Shown here: in pieces, positions 8,219 through 17,338 of the stretch
Position numbering within the stretch: position 1 is the first letter of the stretch
Layout of the letters: each line of letters opens with the position of its first letter
Assembly: GCA_965223955.1 (NCBI GenBank)
Contig: OZ245029.1
Coordinates: forward strand, 1,798,001-1,862,000
DNA length: 64,000 nt
Direction of reading: 5' to 3'
Source of the DNA: Bin75 sp965223955
GTDB taxonomy: Bacteria; Nitrospirota; Nitrospiria; Nitrospirales; UBA8639
Program-made: the position numbers and the translations under genes
The notes under the pieces: model-generated
The model's database searches: none
Seen by the model: only the letters and a program-made list of their open reading frames with translations
Told to the model about the DNA's origin: nothing

Positions 8219-9112
8219 TTACTCCCCGTTGAGCGGGTAATATTTAATGACCGAACTGGTTTTGTCATGGAAAAGACCGCTGGCGCCTATTTTTATGGCG
8301 CGTTGTCCTTGGGGTGACAGCACGTACTCTAAAAAGGCCTGGGCCACCGGAGAGGCATTGGGGCTCATCACGAAGATCACCGGTCGACGGAGGGGATAGG
8401 TGCCATCCAGGACCGTTTGGTATTCAGGTTCAATGTCATCGACGAACAGGAGGGTCACGCCATATCCGTCTTTACGCGCTTGCAAAGCGGGTCCCATCGA
8501 GACGTAGGAAATGGAATAGATATCACCGTTGATGGCCTTGAAGGTCTCACTTTCTTTTTCGACGACTTTGGCCTGGAGTTCCCTGTGATTTTCAAGGCCC
8601 AGGAACTTTTCAAATGGTTGGCGAATATTTTGATTCCAGGCTCGATGAATCAGCGAAATTCTGGCTTCCGGTCCATCTTCGTACACTTGCGACCAAAACG
8701 TTATTTTGCCTGCGAAAATTTTCGCTAACTGCTCCCGAGTGATTTCTTCAGTGGCATTAGCAAAATTTGTCACCACGGCGATGCCGTCCCAAGCTACGGT
8801 GGTTGATGGGAGATCGTGTCCCGCTTGACCCGTAATGGCGATATCGGCGGCATTTTCCTGAACTTCTTCGATGGGCCTGGCATTTTGGTGCCAGAAAAAA
8901 TCAATGGAGGTTTTGGGATGCAAGGCTTCAAAATTTTTTGCCAAGGCTTCAATCGCATACCGTTCAGGCCCATTGCCCACGATTAAGGCGGAACCCGTTA
9001 ATTCTTCGGCCGCTCCAACCAACGGCAAACCGACCAGAAACAAGGCGGATAACAGGGACACCAAGGGAAGAGGTTTCTTGAGCAGCATGGTTTTTCCCCG
9101 GATATTTCTCAT
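8219..9112 (-). CDS. PstS-like periplasmic substrate-binding protein
   Basis: The ATG at 9112 has GAGAGG upstream and overlaps the stop of the preceding lipoprotein gene (ATGA). The 297-residue product has a signal peptide cleaved near VGAAEE and a type II periplasmic binding fold. Phosphate-binding-like blocks are visible: AIEALAKNFEALHP, DIAITG, AWDGIAVVTNF, LAKIFAGKITFWSQV, NGDIYSISYVSMG, and a C-terminal FLEYVLSPQGQ. No pstCAB genes follow, so it may be a solitary phosphate or anion sensor or binder. A role other than phosphate is possible. Confidence 0.82.
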   Translation of the reverse strand: MRNIRGKTMLLKKPLPLVSLLSALFLVGLPLVGAAEELTGSALIVGNGPERYAIEALAKNFEALHPKTSIDFFWHQNARPIEEVQENAADIAITGQAGHDLPSTTVAWDGIAVVTNFANATEEITREQLAKIFAGKITFWSQVYEDGPEARISLIHRAWNQNIRQPFEKFLGLENHRELQAKVVEKESETFKAINGDIYSISYVSMGPALQARKDGYGVTLLFVDDIEPEYQTVLDGTYPLRRPVIFVMSPNASPVAQAFLEYVLSPQGQRAIKIGASGLFHDKTSSVIKYYPLNGE

Positions 9113-9597
9113 CAATCATTCCTCTCACTTATTGGAGCAGGTACACGTTGAGAAACGAAGGGGTCTTCCCATTTCGAGCATTTTTCGGACGCCGGCCCTG
9201 TCGTCCATACAGTCACTAGATGGTCGTTAATACGGAGTGCCGAAAGAACGTTTTTGAGGCTGGACAGATACCGACATGATTTCTGGCGTTCCAGGATCAG
9301 CAGAATTCCAGGGTTTTTCTTGGTCATGACGGCGTAGTGTGTTGCCTGCCCGATGGCAGCTTTCCACTTTTTGGCAAATTCCCCCTCTATGGCATGTGTT
9401 TCTGTCAGACAGTCCACCCTTGTCTTGTCGCGCAAGGTCACTTCAGTTTCGCCCCCCTTGTCTGCGCACCATATATCAACATAGTGGCGCTCTGACTCTG
9501 ATTGTAAGTGTTTGATTTCTGATGAGCAGCCCGTGACGAATGCCAGAAGCGGAAGTATCCTCAGTAATGTGATCGCAACGAACTTTGCCGCTTCCAT
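9112..9597 (-). CDS. Putative lipoprotein of unknown function
   Basis: The protein has 161 residues. The N-terminal hydrophobic stretch ends in a lipobox, FVTGCSS, so it is probably a lipoprotein. The mature part is mostly polar with four scattered Cys (WCADKG, VDCL, SCRYL, KCSKWED) that could form disulfides. I recognise no family. It sits between fmdB (35-base gap) and the PstS-like gene (4-base overlap), which suggests a three-gene unit. Confidence 0.68.
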   Translation of the reverse strand: MEAAKFVAITLLRILPLLAFVTGCSSEIKHLQSESERHYVDIWCADKGGETEVTLRDKTRVDCLTETHAIEGEFAKKWKAAIGQATHYAVMTKKNPGILLILERQKSCRYLSSLKNVLSALRINDHLVTVWTTGPASEKCSKWEDPFVSQRVPAPISERND

Positions 9598-9632
9598 GGA
9601 TGATAGAGCGTGCGAGGTGAGGGTAGTAAGCG

Positions 9633-9944
9633 CTAACTTTCTCCGGAACCTGAATCCGTCGGTTGCGTCATTCTGGGAGTACCGGGGGCCGCTCGTGCTC
9701 CCCCCATGAGGGGTGGAAGCTTTTTAAATTTATCCATCCTCTCATTGTACATGTCGTAGGCTTTCATCTCCCTAAATCCGGTTTTATGATCGCCTTTGAT
9801 TTGGGAAGCGAAAGCGGACATGAGTCGCTGGGCATTGACTTCCTTGCATTGGGGACAGGATGTCTCTTCCGGTCTCACATTGACGGATTGAAGCAGTTCA
9901 AATTTATGGTCACAGGTATTGCATTGATATTCATACACAGGCAT
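9633..9944 (-). CDS. FmdB-family zinc ribbon protein
   Basis: The start is set at ATG 9944 because the family begins MPVYEYQC; a GTG 12 bases upstream is poorly spaced from GGGAG. The zinc ribbon consists of CNTC (about residues 8-11) and CPQC (about 30-33), followed by a low-complexity C-terminal tail rich in Gly, Pro and Met. FmdB-type proteins are small putative regulators with no firmly established role. It leads the unit that contains the lipoprotein and PstS-like genes. Confidence 0.83.
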   Translation of the reverse strand: MPVYEYQCNTCDHKFELLQSVNVRPEETSCPQCKEVNAQRLMSAFASQIKGDHKTGFREMKAYDMYNERMDKFKKLPPLMGGARAAPGTPRMTQPTDSGSGES

Positions 9945-10198
9945 AGATGGGGTCACTCCCTTTTTACGGATTCATATACGTGTTGCGACGTTGGGCCCAT
10001 TATACAGGATTGAAAATGCCCTTGACTATCACTCAATGAAATTATTCTGCTCTCCTTCTCCTTCCGGGAGAGAGTCTGCCCCGGGCTCGATCCTTGGGGA
10101 TAGGTGCGGGAGCCACTCTTGACGCCTTAAGGGTTTCTTCTTTAAATTCGTATGGTTCTGATAGTTTTTGTTCATTCTAACGGGTTGGAGGATTGCAG

Positions 10199-10378
10199 AT
10201 GTCAGTCTTGGTGAGAACGTATCGGTTGGCAAGCGGGTTGCAACAGGTAGAACGAATTGATGATCCGGACCGCATTGAACGGTATATGAAACTGTTTGAT
10301 CGTGAAGATCTGAAAAAAATCAAGACCGGGGCAAAGGTCAAGATTGAAAAAGATGAATGGCAGCTTCTTGAAGAGTAA
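10199..10378 (+). CDS. Small conserved-looking protein, unknown
   Basis: ATG at 10199 is preceded by GGAGG with 7-base spacing, which favours it over TTG at 10193. The 59-residue product is highly charged, with a helical centre (DDPDRIERYMKLFDREDLKKI) and a Lys-rich end. There is no signal peptide or membrane segment. It precedes another small gene by 32 bases. I do not recognise the family. Confidence 0.58.
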   Translation: MSVLVRTYRLASGLQQVERIDDPDRIERYMKLFDREDLKKIKTGAKVKIEKDEWQLLEE

Positions 10379-10410
10379 TTGCGCAATTTTTTATTCCTGA
10401 GGGGTACCAT

Positions 10411-10614
10411 ATGGCGCTTTGGATCAATATTCGAAGATCTGTGGATGAGGCCGTTTTGCATAAAGAACGGTGCATTGAAGTCCCTTCGATTCCCACACGG
10501 TCTGATTTTTGGGAAGGTGGCTGGTTTGAATATCCCGATAAAGATACGGCCTTGGACGCGCTGGAACAGTCCGGAGTCGTGCGTCAGGTGAAGTGTCGTC
10601 TGTGTAAGCCCTAG
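10411..10614 (+). CDS. Small protein, unknown
   Basis: The product has 67 residues, with GAGGGG ahead of the ATG. The sequence is amphipathic with many Trp and Asp residues (FWEGGWFEYPDKDTALDALEQSG) and ends in CRLCKP, a single CxxC. It is probably co-transcribed with the 59-residue gene upstream. No family was recognised. Confidence 0.58.
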   Translation: MALWINIRRSVDEAVLHKERCIEVPSIPTRSDFWEGGWFEYPDKDTALDALEQSGVVRQVKCRLCKP

Positions 10615-10690
10615 ATGTATTGCACTAGCGGGCGCAGGGCGGTGCTGTGTCCTCGCTCAACCCTCACCTATCTATGTGATAAGCCTCGGG

Positions 10691-10821
10691 TTTAACGGAT
10701 TGTCGGGTTACGCCTTCGGCTAACCCGACCTACAAGAAAAACTCCTTCTGTCATTCCCGACATTTTTTGATCGGGAATCCAGTCCTCGTAGGTCGGATTA
10801 GCGAAGCGTAATCCGACAGAT
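10691..10821. repeat. R2 - short R4 - R1 repeat block
   Basis: R2 (about 10698-10733, GTCGGGTTACGCC / GGCTAACCCGAC) is followed by a short R4 variant (TGTCATTCCCGAC..GATCGGGAATCCAG, about 10749-10783) and R1 (about 10787-10821). No gene lies here. Confidence 0.78.
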
Positions 10822-10877
10822 TCACGGGAAGTCGGTTGCAGCGTTGCGAAGAACCTTGGGGGAAGCGATAAACGACC

Positions 10878-11354
10878 ATGGCGGAAAAGTTCGGCGGATA
10901 TCGATGGGTCAAGGAGGGCTATCTCGATAATCGCACACGGGGAGTCGTGGTCGGGAAGATGACCTTTGCCTCTCTCGGTCCGATAGAATTTTATTTGAAC
11001 GGGGATTTCAAACCCGACATTGCCGGCCTGATTTTTTCCTTTAAGAACTCTCAATTTGTCGATGACCCCAACTCTGCGTCACGCCTTCTCGATTTGGCCA
11101 ATCCCCAGATCGGCACCGTGAGTTCGATTTCTTTTGACCCGCATCCTCTTCTTGCGCCGCATCCCTATATCGAATGGTTTTCTCTCAGCGGCGATCATTA
11201 TCGGATTGAATTACAGGAAGGTGATGCACGGCTTCTCGATCTTGCCGAAGCCTCATGCTATGAAGAGCAAAGCAGAACAATCAGGCAAGCCTATGCCGGC
11301 CGATCCGTCAAGCCTCCCCCGGAAACCCGGTCTTCTGATCAAGAATGGTTCTAG
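10878..11354 (+). CDS. Hypothetical protein, 158 aa
   Basis: The ATG at 10878 opens a 158-residue soluble protein with alternating strand-like segments (GVVVGKMTFASLGPIEFYLNG, then IAGLIFSFKNS) and a polar C-terminal tail. There is no signal peptide, transmembrane segment or recognised motif. It lies 92 bases upstream of hemE on the same strand, and a shared transcript is possible. Function unknown. Confidence 0.65.
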   Translation: MAEKFGGYRWVKEGYLDNRTRGVVVGKMTFASLGPIEFYLNGDFKPDIAGLIFSFKNSQFVDDPNSASRLLDLANPQIGTVSSISFDPHPLLAPHPYIEWFSLSGDHYRIELQEGDARLLDLAEASCYEEQSRTIRQAYAGRSVKPPPETRSSDQEWF

Positions 11355-11446
11355 CATCGTGTCGTTGGCAACCTCGCCCCAGGCAGCGGAAACCGTTTCT
11401 CTTTCATTGACAGCCTTTTCTTTCCATCCGTACAATTCCTTCCCTT

Positions 11447-12475
11447 ATGACGAATGATCGTTTTCTGAAAGCCTGCCGCCGGGAACCCGTGGACCGAACG
11501 CCGGTCTGGTTTATGCGACAAGCCGGTCGCTACATGGTGGAATATCAGCGAATTCGGGCGAAGCATGGCATTCTTGACGTCTGTAAGACCCCGGACCTGG
11601 CCGCAGAGGTGACGCTCCAACCCATCGAACGCTTTGATTTGGATGCGGCCATCATTTTTGCGGATATCCTGTTGCCCCTGGAGCCGATGGGGTTGCAGTT
11701 GACCTTCCGTGAAGAAGAAGGGCCGGTCATTCTCAATCCGGTCAGACATCAGGACGACGTGACGCGGTTACGCCAAGTGGAGAGTGACGCTTTTCGGTTT
11801 TCCTTCGATGCCGTCAGTTTGGCAAAAAAAGCGTTGGATGGACGCGTGCCCCTCATTGGCTTTGCCGGAGCCCCGTTTACCCTGGCCAGTTATGCGATCG
11901 AAGGCGGAAGTTCGCGGAACTATCTCAATACCAAACACATGATGTTCGGCCGGCCCGACCAGTGGCATGCGTTGCTTCGCAAACTTTCAGACGTGGTTAT
12001 GGTGTATTTGAAGAACCAAATCCGGGCGGGCGTCGAAGTCGTTCAAATTTTCGACAGTTGGGTGGGGTGTCTGTCTCCGGCTGACTATGGCGAATACGTC
12101 TTGCCGCACGTTCAATCGCTTATTGATCGTTTGAAACCTGAAGGGATTCCGATCATCTATTTCGGAACGGGAACGTCGACGCTCCTGCCTCTCATGCGTA
12201 GTGCCGGCAGCGACGTCCTGGGGTTGGATTGGCACGTCGAGCTCGATGAAGCGTGGGCGCGGGTCGGGTTCGACGTCGCCGTACAGGGCAACCTCGACCC
12301 CGTGATCTTGTTTGCGCCCCTGCCGGAAATCGAGCGCCGCATCAAGGATATTCTGGACAGGGCCGGGAACAGGGCCGGGCACATTTTCAATCTTGGTCAT
12401 GGAATTCTCCCCAAAACTCCCGTCGATCACGTTGAGGCTGCCATTGGGTTTGTTCACAAATACAGTACTCGATGA
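11447..12475 (+). CDS. hemE: Uroporphyrinogen decarboxylase
   Basis: The protein has 342 residues, as expected for HemE. Diagnostic segments are TPVWFMRQAGRYM at the N-terminus (Arg residues that hold the substrate carboxylates), GFAGAPFTLASY, IFDSWVGCLSP and FNLGHGILPKTPVDHV at the C-terminus. It decarboxylates uroporphyrinogen III to coproporphyrinogen III in haem synthesis. The next gene, hemG, encodes a later step of the same pathway. No strong ribosome-binding site precedes the ATG. Confidence 0.96.
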   Translation: MTNDRFLKACRREPVDRTPVWFMRQAGRYMVEYQRIRAKHGILDVCKTPDLAAEVTLQPIERFDLDAAIIFADILLPLEPMGLQLTFREEEGPVILNPVRHQDDVTRLRQVESDAFRFSFDAVSLAKKALDGRVPLIGFAGAPFTLASYAIEGGSSRNYLNTKHMMFGRPDQWHALLRKLSDVVMVYLKNQIRAGVEVVQIFDSWVGCLSPADYGEYVLPHVQSLIDRLKPEGIPIIYFGTGTSTLLPLMRSAGSDVLGLDWHVELDEAWARVGFDVAVQGNLDPVILFAPLPEIERRIKDILDRAGNRAGHIFNLGHGILPKTPVDHVEAAIGFVHKYSTR

Positions 12476-12524
12476 ACTTGGCCCGGCTTGTTCACTGTTC
12501 CTTCCCCGTAACGCGTGATTCAAT

Positions 12525-13979
12525 ATGGCGGCTCCCAAACGAGTTGTGATTGTCGGAGGAGGAATTTCCGGGCTTTCCGCCGCGTTTGCCTTACTGGAAC
12601 AAGCGGGAAGCAGGAATGAGTCTCTTCAGTGTACGGTGGTGGAGGCGCAGGATTATTTTGGCGGAAAAATCGTCACGAATCGTCAAGATGGATTCGTCAC
12701 GGAGGGAGGGCCTGACTCGTTCCTCACGACTAAACCGTCGGCTCTTGCACTCTGTGACAAGTTAGGGCTGACTTCGCAGTTGATCAACACCAATAAAGAA
12801 AACGCGCAAACGTTTACCTATTCGAAAGGACGATTGCGTCAATTCCCGCAAGGTCTTATTGCAATGGTCCCCACGAAGTTAGGGCCCTTGTTTCACAGCG
12901 GGGTGGTCTCCTGGGCCGGTATTGTGCGAATGGGAGCCGATTGGATCATCCCTGCCCGGCCCCGAACGAAAGATGAGGAAACCTTGGCGGAGTTCTTCAG
13001 TCGACGCTTGGGTTCCGAAGCCTTTGATCGCCTGATCGAGCCGTTAGTCGCGGGGATTTACGCCGGTGACGCGAATGAGTTGAGCGTGGATGCGACCTTT
13101 CCCCAACTCGTCGAATTGGAGCGCAAGCACGGCAGTCTGATTAAAGGCGCGTTGACCATGCAGCGGGCGCGATCCTCGCACAAGCCGGATGCGACTGCCC
13201 GTACACTGTTCACGACCTTACAGGGTGGTCTGGGTGATTTGATTGCGAGTCTGGCAGACAGGTTGTCAGGTGCCGGCGTGTCCCTTCGGCGAGGCATCAA
13301 GGTACGAACGATTCATCCGTCACCGGATTCCCATGCCGATCCACCATACCGGGTTGAGTTGGAAGGCGGAGAACGATTGGATGCCGAGGCCGTGCTTCTT
13401 GCGACGCCTGCGTACGTTTCCGCGGGCTTTCTCCGCTCGTTCGACCATGAAGCCGCGACGGTCCTGGACCGGATTCCCTATGCCTCTACGATGACCATCT
13501 CGATGGTCTTTTCCGAGCCGGAGGTCAAGTCTCAGCTTCGCGGCTATGGGTTTGTGGTCCCGCGTGTTGAAAATCGTTCATTGATCGCGGCGACGTGGTC
13601 ATCGATGAAGTGGGCAGGACGAGCGCCTTCGGGGCAATGTCTGATTCGGTGTTATCTGGGTGGGCGTGGCCGAGAGCATTTGCTGGATTTGGATGATGCG
13701 GAATTGACGGGACGAGCCTGTCGTGAGTTGGAATCGATGGTCGGCATTCAACGCTCGCCCCTCCGCGTGGAAGTGTATCGATGGCCTCGAGCCATGCCCC
13801 AATACACCCGTGGGCATCGGGAGTGCGTGCAACACATTCGCCAACGTGTCGGCCGGCACCCCGGACTGTACGTGACGGGTGCAGCCTACGACGGAATAGG
13901 AATCCCTGATTGCATTCGCGACGCGGAAAACACGTCTGAAAAAGTGAGTGCCTATTTGTGGGGCCAGGCTGCGTCATGA
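12525..13979 (+). CDS. hemG: Protoporphyrinogen oxidase (HemY-type, FAD)
   Basis: The 484-residue flavoprotein starts with a dinucleotide-binding motif VVIVGGGISGLSAA and continues with VVEAQDYFGGKI and EGGPDSF, typical of oxygen-dependent HemG/HemY. The C-terminal block YVTGAAYDGIGIPDCIRD is the second FAD-contact region. It oxidises protoporphyrinogen IX. It lies 49 bases after hemE and overlaps nothing. Ferrochelatase is not in the window. Confidence 0.93.
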   Translation: MAAPKRVVIVGGGISGLSAAFALLEQAGSRNESLQCTVVEAQDYFGGKIVTNRQDGFVTEGGPDSFLTTKPSALALCDKLGLTSQLINTNKENAQTFTYSKGRLRQFPQGLIAMVPTKLGPLFHSGVVSWAGIVRMGADWIIPARPRTKDEETLAEFFSRRLGSEAFDRLIEPLVAGIYAGDANELSVDATFPQLVELERKHGSLIKGALTMQRARSSHKPDATARTLFTTLQGGLGDLIASLADRLSGAGVSLRRGIKVRTIHPSPDSHADPPYRVELEGGERLDAEAVLLATPAYVSAGFLRSFDHEAATVLDRIPYASTMTISMVFSEPEVKSQLRGYGFVVPRVENRSLIAATWSSMKWAGRAPSGQCLIRCYLGGRGREHLLDLDDAELTGRACRELESMVGIQRSPLRVEVYRWPRAMPQYTRGHRECVQHIRQRVGRHPGLYVTGAAYDGIGIPDCIRDAENTSEKVSAYLWGQAAS

Positions 13980-14004
13980 GTTGCGTATCGGTTGTGGTAA
14001 GATA

Positions 14005-14313
14005 ATGAATCGAGAAGTCGGAGAAACTCGTGTTCGGGCTCACGTCGTGGCCCAAGGTCGCGTGCAAGGCGTCGGTTTTCGTGCGTTTCTGCAATCTCAG
14101 GCGACCAGGCGTGGTTTGAGCGGATGGGTCAGGAACTTGCCGGATGGTCGAATAGAAACGGAAGTTGAAGGGACCCACGTTTTCGTCGATGAATTCATTC
14201 AAGCCGCCAAACGCGGGCCATCCTTAGCGCACGTTCAAAACATTCAAGTGGAATGGATCAACCCGAATGCCCAGGGTTCATCCGATTTTATTATCACCCC
14301 CGGCAGTGTGTAG
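14005..14313 (+). CDS. acyP: Acylphosphatase
   Basis: The start is placed at ATG 14005; upstream codons of the same frame overlap hemG. The 102-residue product has the complete signature GRVQGVGFRAFLQ with the catalytic Arg, and GWVRNLPDGRIE with the catalytic Asn. It hydrolyses acyl phosphates such as carbamoyl phosphate. It is slightly longer than the classical family at both ends. It is followed 40 bases later by apt. Confidence 0.9.
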   Translation: MNREVGETRVRAHVVAQGRVQGVGFRAFLQSQATRRGLSGWVRNLPDGRIETEVEGTHVFVDEFIQAAKRGPSLAHVQNIQVEWINPNAQGSSDFIITPGSV

Positions 14314-14353
14314 CGGGGTTTCTCGCTGAAACCCGGCCGGAAAGGATTGACCC

Positions 14354-14869
14354 ATGGATTATAAATCATTAATTCGCGAGATCCCCGATTTTCCAAAACC
14401 CGGTATTTTGTTTTACGACATTACAACGTTGTTGAAGAATCCCCAAGGGTATCGAGCGGTCATTGACGACTTCACTGTGCGCTACCGGAATGAACATATC
14501 AGCAAGGTTGTGGGGATTGAGTCTCGAGGTTTCATATTGGGGTGTCCGTTGGCGTATAACCTGGGGGCGGGCTTTGTGCCGGTCCGCAAAGCCGGCAAGC
14601 TTCCCGCCGACGTGTTTGAAGTGAAATACAACCTGGAGTACGGGGCAAGCTCGTTGGCTATCCATCGAGACGCCGTGGCGATGGAAGAACGGGTGCTGGT
14701 GGTGGATGATCTTCTGGCCACCGGAGGGACTGCGGCTGCAACGGTGGACCTCTTGCGGAAATTAGGTGCGGAAATCGTGGGGTGTGCTTTTATGATTGAA
14801 TTGCTGTCTTTGCAGGGACGTCAAAAAATTGAGGATTGCGCGGTTCATTCCTTGATGACTTATGATTGA
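14354..14869 (+). CDS. apt: Adenine phosphoribosyltransferase
   Basis: The protein has 171 residues. IREIPDFPKPGILFYDITTLL is the typical Apt N-terminus, and VLVVDDLLATGGTAAA is the PRPP-binding loop. It salvages adenine to AMP. AAGGA precedes the ATG. The C-terminus is short (ends SLMTYD), and the bases encoding its MIELLSL segment recur in diverged form just after the stop. Confidence 0.95.
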   Translation: MDYKSLIREIPDFPKPGILFYDITTLLKNPQGYRAVIDDFTVRYRNEHISKVVGIESRGFILGCPLAYNLGAGFVPVRKAGKLPADVFEVKYNLEYGASSLAIHRDAVAMEERVLVVDDLLATGGTAAATVDLLRKLGAEIVGCAFMIELLSLQGRQKIEDCAVHSLMTYD

Positions 14870-14977
14870 ACTGTTATCTTTGGCAACCTTGACGTCGTGG
14901 AGTGATGAAGGTCGTTGTTTATAGCGGTCTGAGCAGGAATCGAAGAACTGCAGTTGTGTTAAAAAAGGAGACCGGAA

Positions 14978-15559
14978 ATGGCAGGGAAATCGACGAAGAA
15001 AAGTTCGACTGCGGTCGCCAAGCGTTCATCCAAAACTGCCAAGACGAAATCATCTTCGTCTTCCCAGAGCCAAACAACGAAAGCGACTTCTCATTCGGCA
15101 AAACTCAAAGCCGGTGAGGGGAAAGGCGTGAAAAAAAAGACTCCGGCCACAGCCAAAGCCCCCAAGCGGATGCCCTCTTCACGATCGATGACGTTACGGA
15201 AGATTATGCTGGAAAAACGGGCCAAGATCATGAAAGAAATTCAAGACCAGTTAGGCCAATCATTGACGGAAGAGCAGCAACGTCGGTTTGAATCGGCCAT
15301 GGATAGTGGCGACCAGGCTTTATTGGATTTGGAACGTGAAATGGGCATTTCCCTTCAAGAAAAACGAAACCGGGAACGGCAAATGATTGATGAAGCGTTG
15401 GTGAGCTTGGAAGAAGGGACGTATGGTATTTGTGTCGAGTGTGATACTGAAATCGGCGAAAAACGACTGGCTGTCATGCTGTTCGCCCGGCTCTGCGTCG
15501 AATGCCAGGAAAAAATCGAGTTGCTTGAAAAAATTGAACGAGGGGAGCAACGGGTCTGA
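14978..15559 (+). CDS. DksA/TraR-type C4 zinc-finger protein
   Basis: The protein has 193 residues. The first 65 or so are a Lys/Ser/Thr/Ala-rich, probably disordered and basic tail. A coiled-coil region follows (about 75-145), then the zinc finger CVEC..CVEC (about 150-180). Family members bind the RNA polymerase secondary channel and modulate initiation, often with ppGpp. The acidic DxxDxA tip expected of true DksA is not evident; the coil tip reads SGDQALLD, so activity is uncertain. AAGGAG precedes the ATG. Confidence 0.87.
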   Translation: MAGKSTKKSSTAVAKRSSKTAKTKSSSSSQSQTTKATSHSAKLKAGEGKGVKKKTPATAKAPKRMPSSRSMTLRKIMLEKRAKIMKEIQDQLGQSLTEEQQRRFESAMDSGDQALLDLEREMGISLQEKRNRERQMIDEALVSLEEGTYGICVECDTEIGEKRLAVMLFARLCVECQEKIELLEKIERGEQRV

Positions 15560-15639
15560 TGTGACCAACGACTTGACCTTGAGTCCTGCCTTTTCTTTCT
15601 TCTTCGTTGCTTCTATTTTTTCCTGAAATCGATTGATTG

Positions 15640-15840
15640 CCTGTGCCTCTACCTCCCCTTACCCCCTCCCTACAAAGGAGGGGAACAGAACGTAGGTCGG
15701 ATTAGCGGAGCGTAATCCGACGGAAGGACTCGCATCATCCGGCTGCGGATTGTCGGGTTACGCCTTCGGCTAACCCGACCTGCGGATTCTCTACCTTCCT
15801 TCCCGCTTCCTTACAAAGGCGGGGAAGGGAAAGGGGAAAT
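15640..15840. repeat. R3 - R1 - R2 - R3 repeat block
   Basis: Within the 317-base gap between the DksA-like gene and queC lie an R3 hairpin (CTACCTCCCC..AAAGGAGGGG, about 15649-15683), R1 (about 15691-15721), R2 (about 15750-15783) and another R3-like block (about 15789-15833). No gene was seen. Confidence 0.78.
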
Positions 15841-15876
15841 TGCCGACGAATTCATGAACGTGTACGATCGCTTCAC

Positions 15877-16578
15877 ATGACGATGAAAGCCGTGGTACTG
15901 GCCAGTGGAGGACTTGATTCAACCGTGACGGCCGCAATGGCTCGTCACGAAGGGTACGCCCTGTATCTGCTTACGATCAGGTATGGGCAGCGCCATCATG
16001 CTGAAATTCAAAGAGCACAAGAGATCGCCGCATGGCTGGATGCCGCGGAGCATAAAATTCTTCAATTGGATCTGCATGAATTTGGTGGTTCGGCCCTGGT
16101 CGGCTCGGGAGATATTCCGAAGAATCGGTCGGACCAGGAACGGCAGACCGGCATTCCATTCACGTATGTTCCGGCGCGAAACACGATATTTCTGTCGTTG
16201 GCATTAGCCTATGCCGAGGTTGTCGATGCTTCCTGTATTTTCATCGGGGCCAATGTATTGGATTATTCCGGATACCCGGATTGTCGCCCCGAGTTTTTGC
16301 GCGCATTTGAACAGGTAGCCCGGCTCGGTACGAAAAAGGGAGCACATGGCAAAACGGTTCAGATTAACGCACCGCTCCTGCTTTTAAGTAAAACCCAGAT
16401 CATTCAACAAGGCCGGACCTTGGGAGTTCCCTTTGAGTTGACCCACAGTTGCTATGATCCTCGTGAGGATGGCTCGGCATGTGGGCAATGTGACAGTTGC
16501 CTGATTCGGTTACAGGGTTTTCGGGATGCAGGCCTTCAGGATCCGGCACCTTATGTGGCAAGAACCCCTGGTCTCTAA
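15877..16578 (+). CDS. queC: 7-cyano-7-deazaguanine synthase
   Basis: The protein has 233 residues. The ATP pyrophosphatase loop VVLASGGLDSTV is at the N-terminus, and the zinc-binding cluster CYDPREDGSACGQCDSC lies near the C-terminus, as in QueC. It makes preQ0 from 7-carboxy-7-deazaguanine, an intermediate of queuosine. No other queuosine gene is adjacent. Confidence 0.94.
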   Translation: MTMKAVVLASGGLDSTVTAAMARHEGYALYLLTIRYGQRHHAEIQRAQEIAAWLDAAEHKILQLDLHEFGGSALVGSGDIPKNRSDQERQTGIPFTYVPARNTIFLSLALAYAEVVDASCIFIGANVLDYSGYPDCRPEFLRAFEQVARLGTKKGAHGKTVQINAPLLLLSKTQIIQQGRTLGVPFELTHSCYDPREDGSACGQCDSCLIRLQGFRDAGLQDPAPYVARTPGL

Positions 16579-16615
16579 CCGTCGCTCCGGAAGATCGGTG
16601 ACGAAACGCGCTCAG

Positions 16616-17059
16616 ATGATACGACGTTTCAAGATGAAACGGGTGTGGCTCGGCATGGCCGTGTTGGCCTGTTTTGTCGGCTGCTCGGATGGGCAGGGTG
16701 AAACGAGTTCAAACCACGCCGCTCATGACGACGTCGTGCAGGAGACTGCCGCGCCCCGGGGCTCTGCGCAGCCGGTGCCGGAGGAATATCAAGCAGGGGA
16801 AGAACGGTTCAATGGCCTCTGCGCGCGTTGTCATGGCATGGCAGGCCGGGGGACGAACATGGGGCCGCCGTTGGTGCATAAAATTTATGAGCCTTCCCAT
16901 CATGCCGACTTTGCGTTTATGCGAGCGGCCATGCAAGGCGTTCGAGCCCACCACTGGAAGTTTGGAAATATGCCTAAAATTCCCGAAGCCACGTCCGATG
17001 ACGTGACAAAGATCATCCCCTATGTCCGGTGGTTGCAACGGCAGGCGGGAATTTATTGA
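16616..17059 (+). CDS. Mono-haem cytochrome c lipoprotein
   Basis: ATG 16616 (or ATG 16634) opens a product of 147 residues with a signal peptide ending in FVGC, a likely lipobox. The single haem site is CARCH, and a Met in FGNMPKIPEATSDD is the probable sixth ligand. About 40 polar residues separate the anchor from the class I cytochrome domain. It probably carries electrons in the periplasm. It follows queC by 38 bases without a functional link, and neither start has a strong ribosome-binding site. Confidence 0.87.
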   Translation: MIRRFKMKRVWLGMAVLACFVGCSDGQGETSSNHAAHDDVVQETAAPRGSAQPVPEEYQAGEERFNGLCARCHGMAGRGTNMGPPLVHKIYEPSHHADFAFMRAAMQGVRAHHWKFGNMPKIPEATSDDVTKIIPYVRWLQRQAGIY

Positions 17060-17097
17060 AGGAAATGTGTCCAGTTGCCGGACGACCGCAGCAGTTG

Positions 17098-17330
17098 CAG
17101 GTCGGATTAGCGGGGCGTAATCCGACGGACGCACTCGCCTTATCCGACCGCGGATTGTCGGGTTACGCCTTCGGCTAACCCGACCTACGGGCTCTCTACC
17201 TCCCCTCACCCCTCCTTACAAAGGAGGGGAATCAGAGACGGGAATGCCCGGCGTTGTGATTCATCTTTACCGTGTTCTTGGTGCATGCCTTGCCTCCCCT
17301 TTGTAAGGGGAGGGGCGGTGGGGTAGAGTC
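17098..17330. repeat. R1 - R2 - R3 - R3 repeat block
   Basis: R1 lies at about 17098-17127, R2 at 17155-17190, an R3 hairpin at 17195-17232, and a divergent R3 at 17290-17330 (GGGGAGGGG..GGGGTAGAG). This fills the gap before the convergent Lrp-like gene, and the hairpins could also act as bidirectional terminators. Confidence 0.75.
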
Positions 17331-17338
17331 GAAACTGG

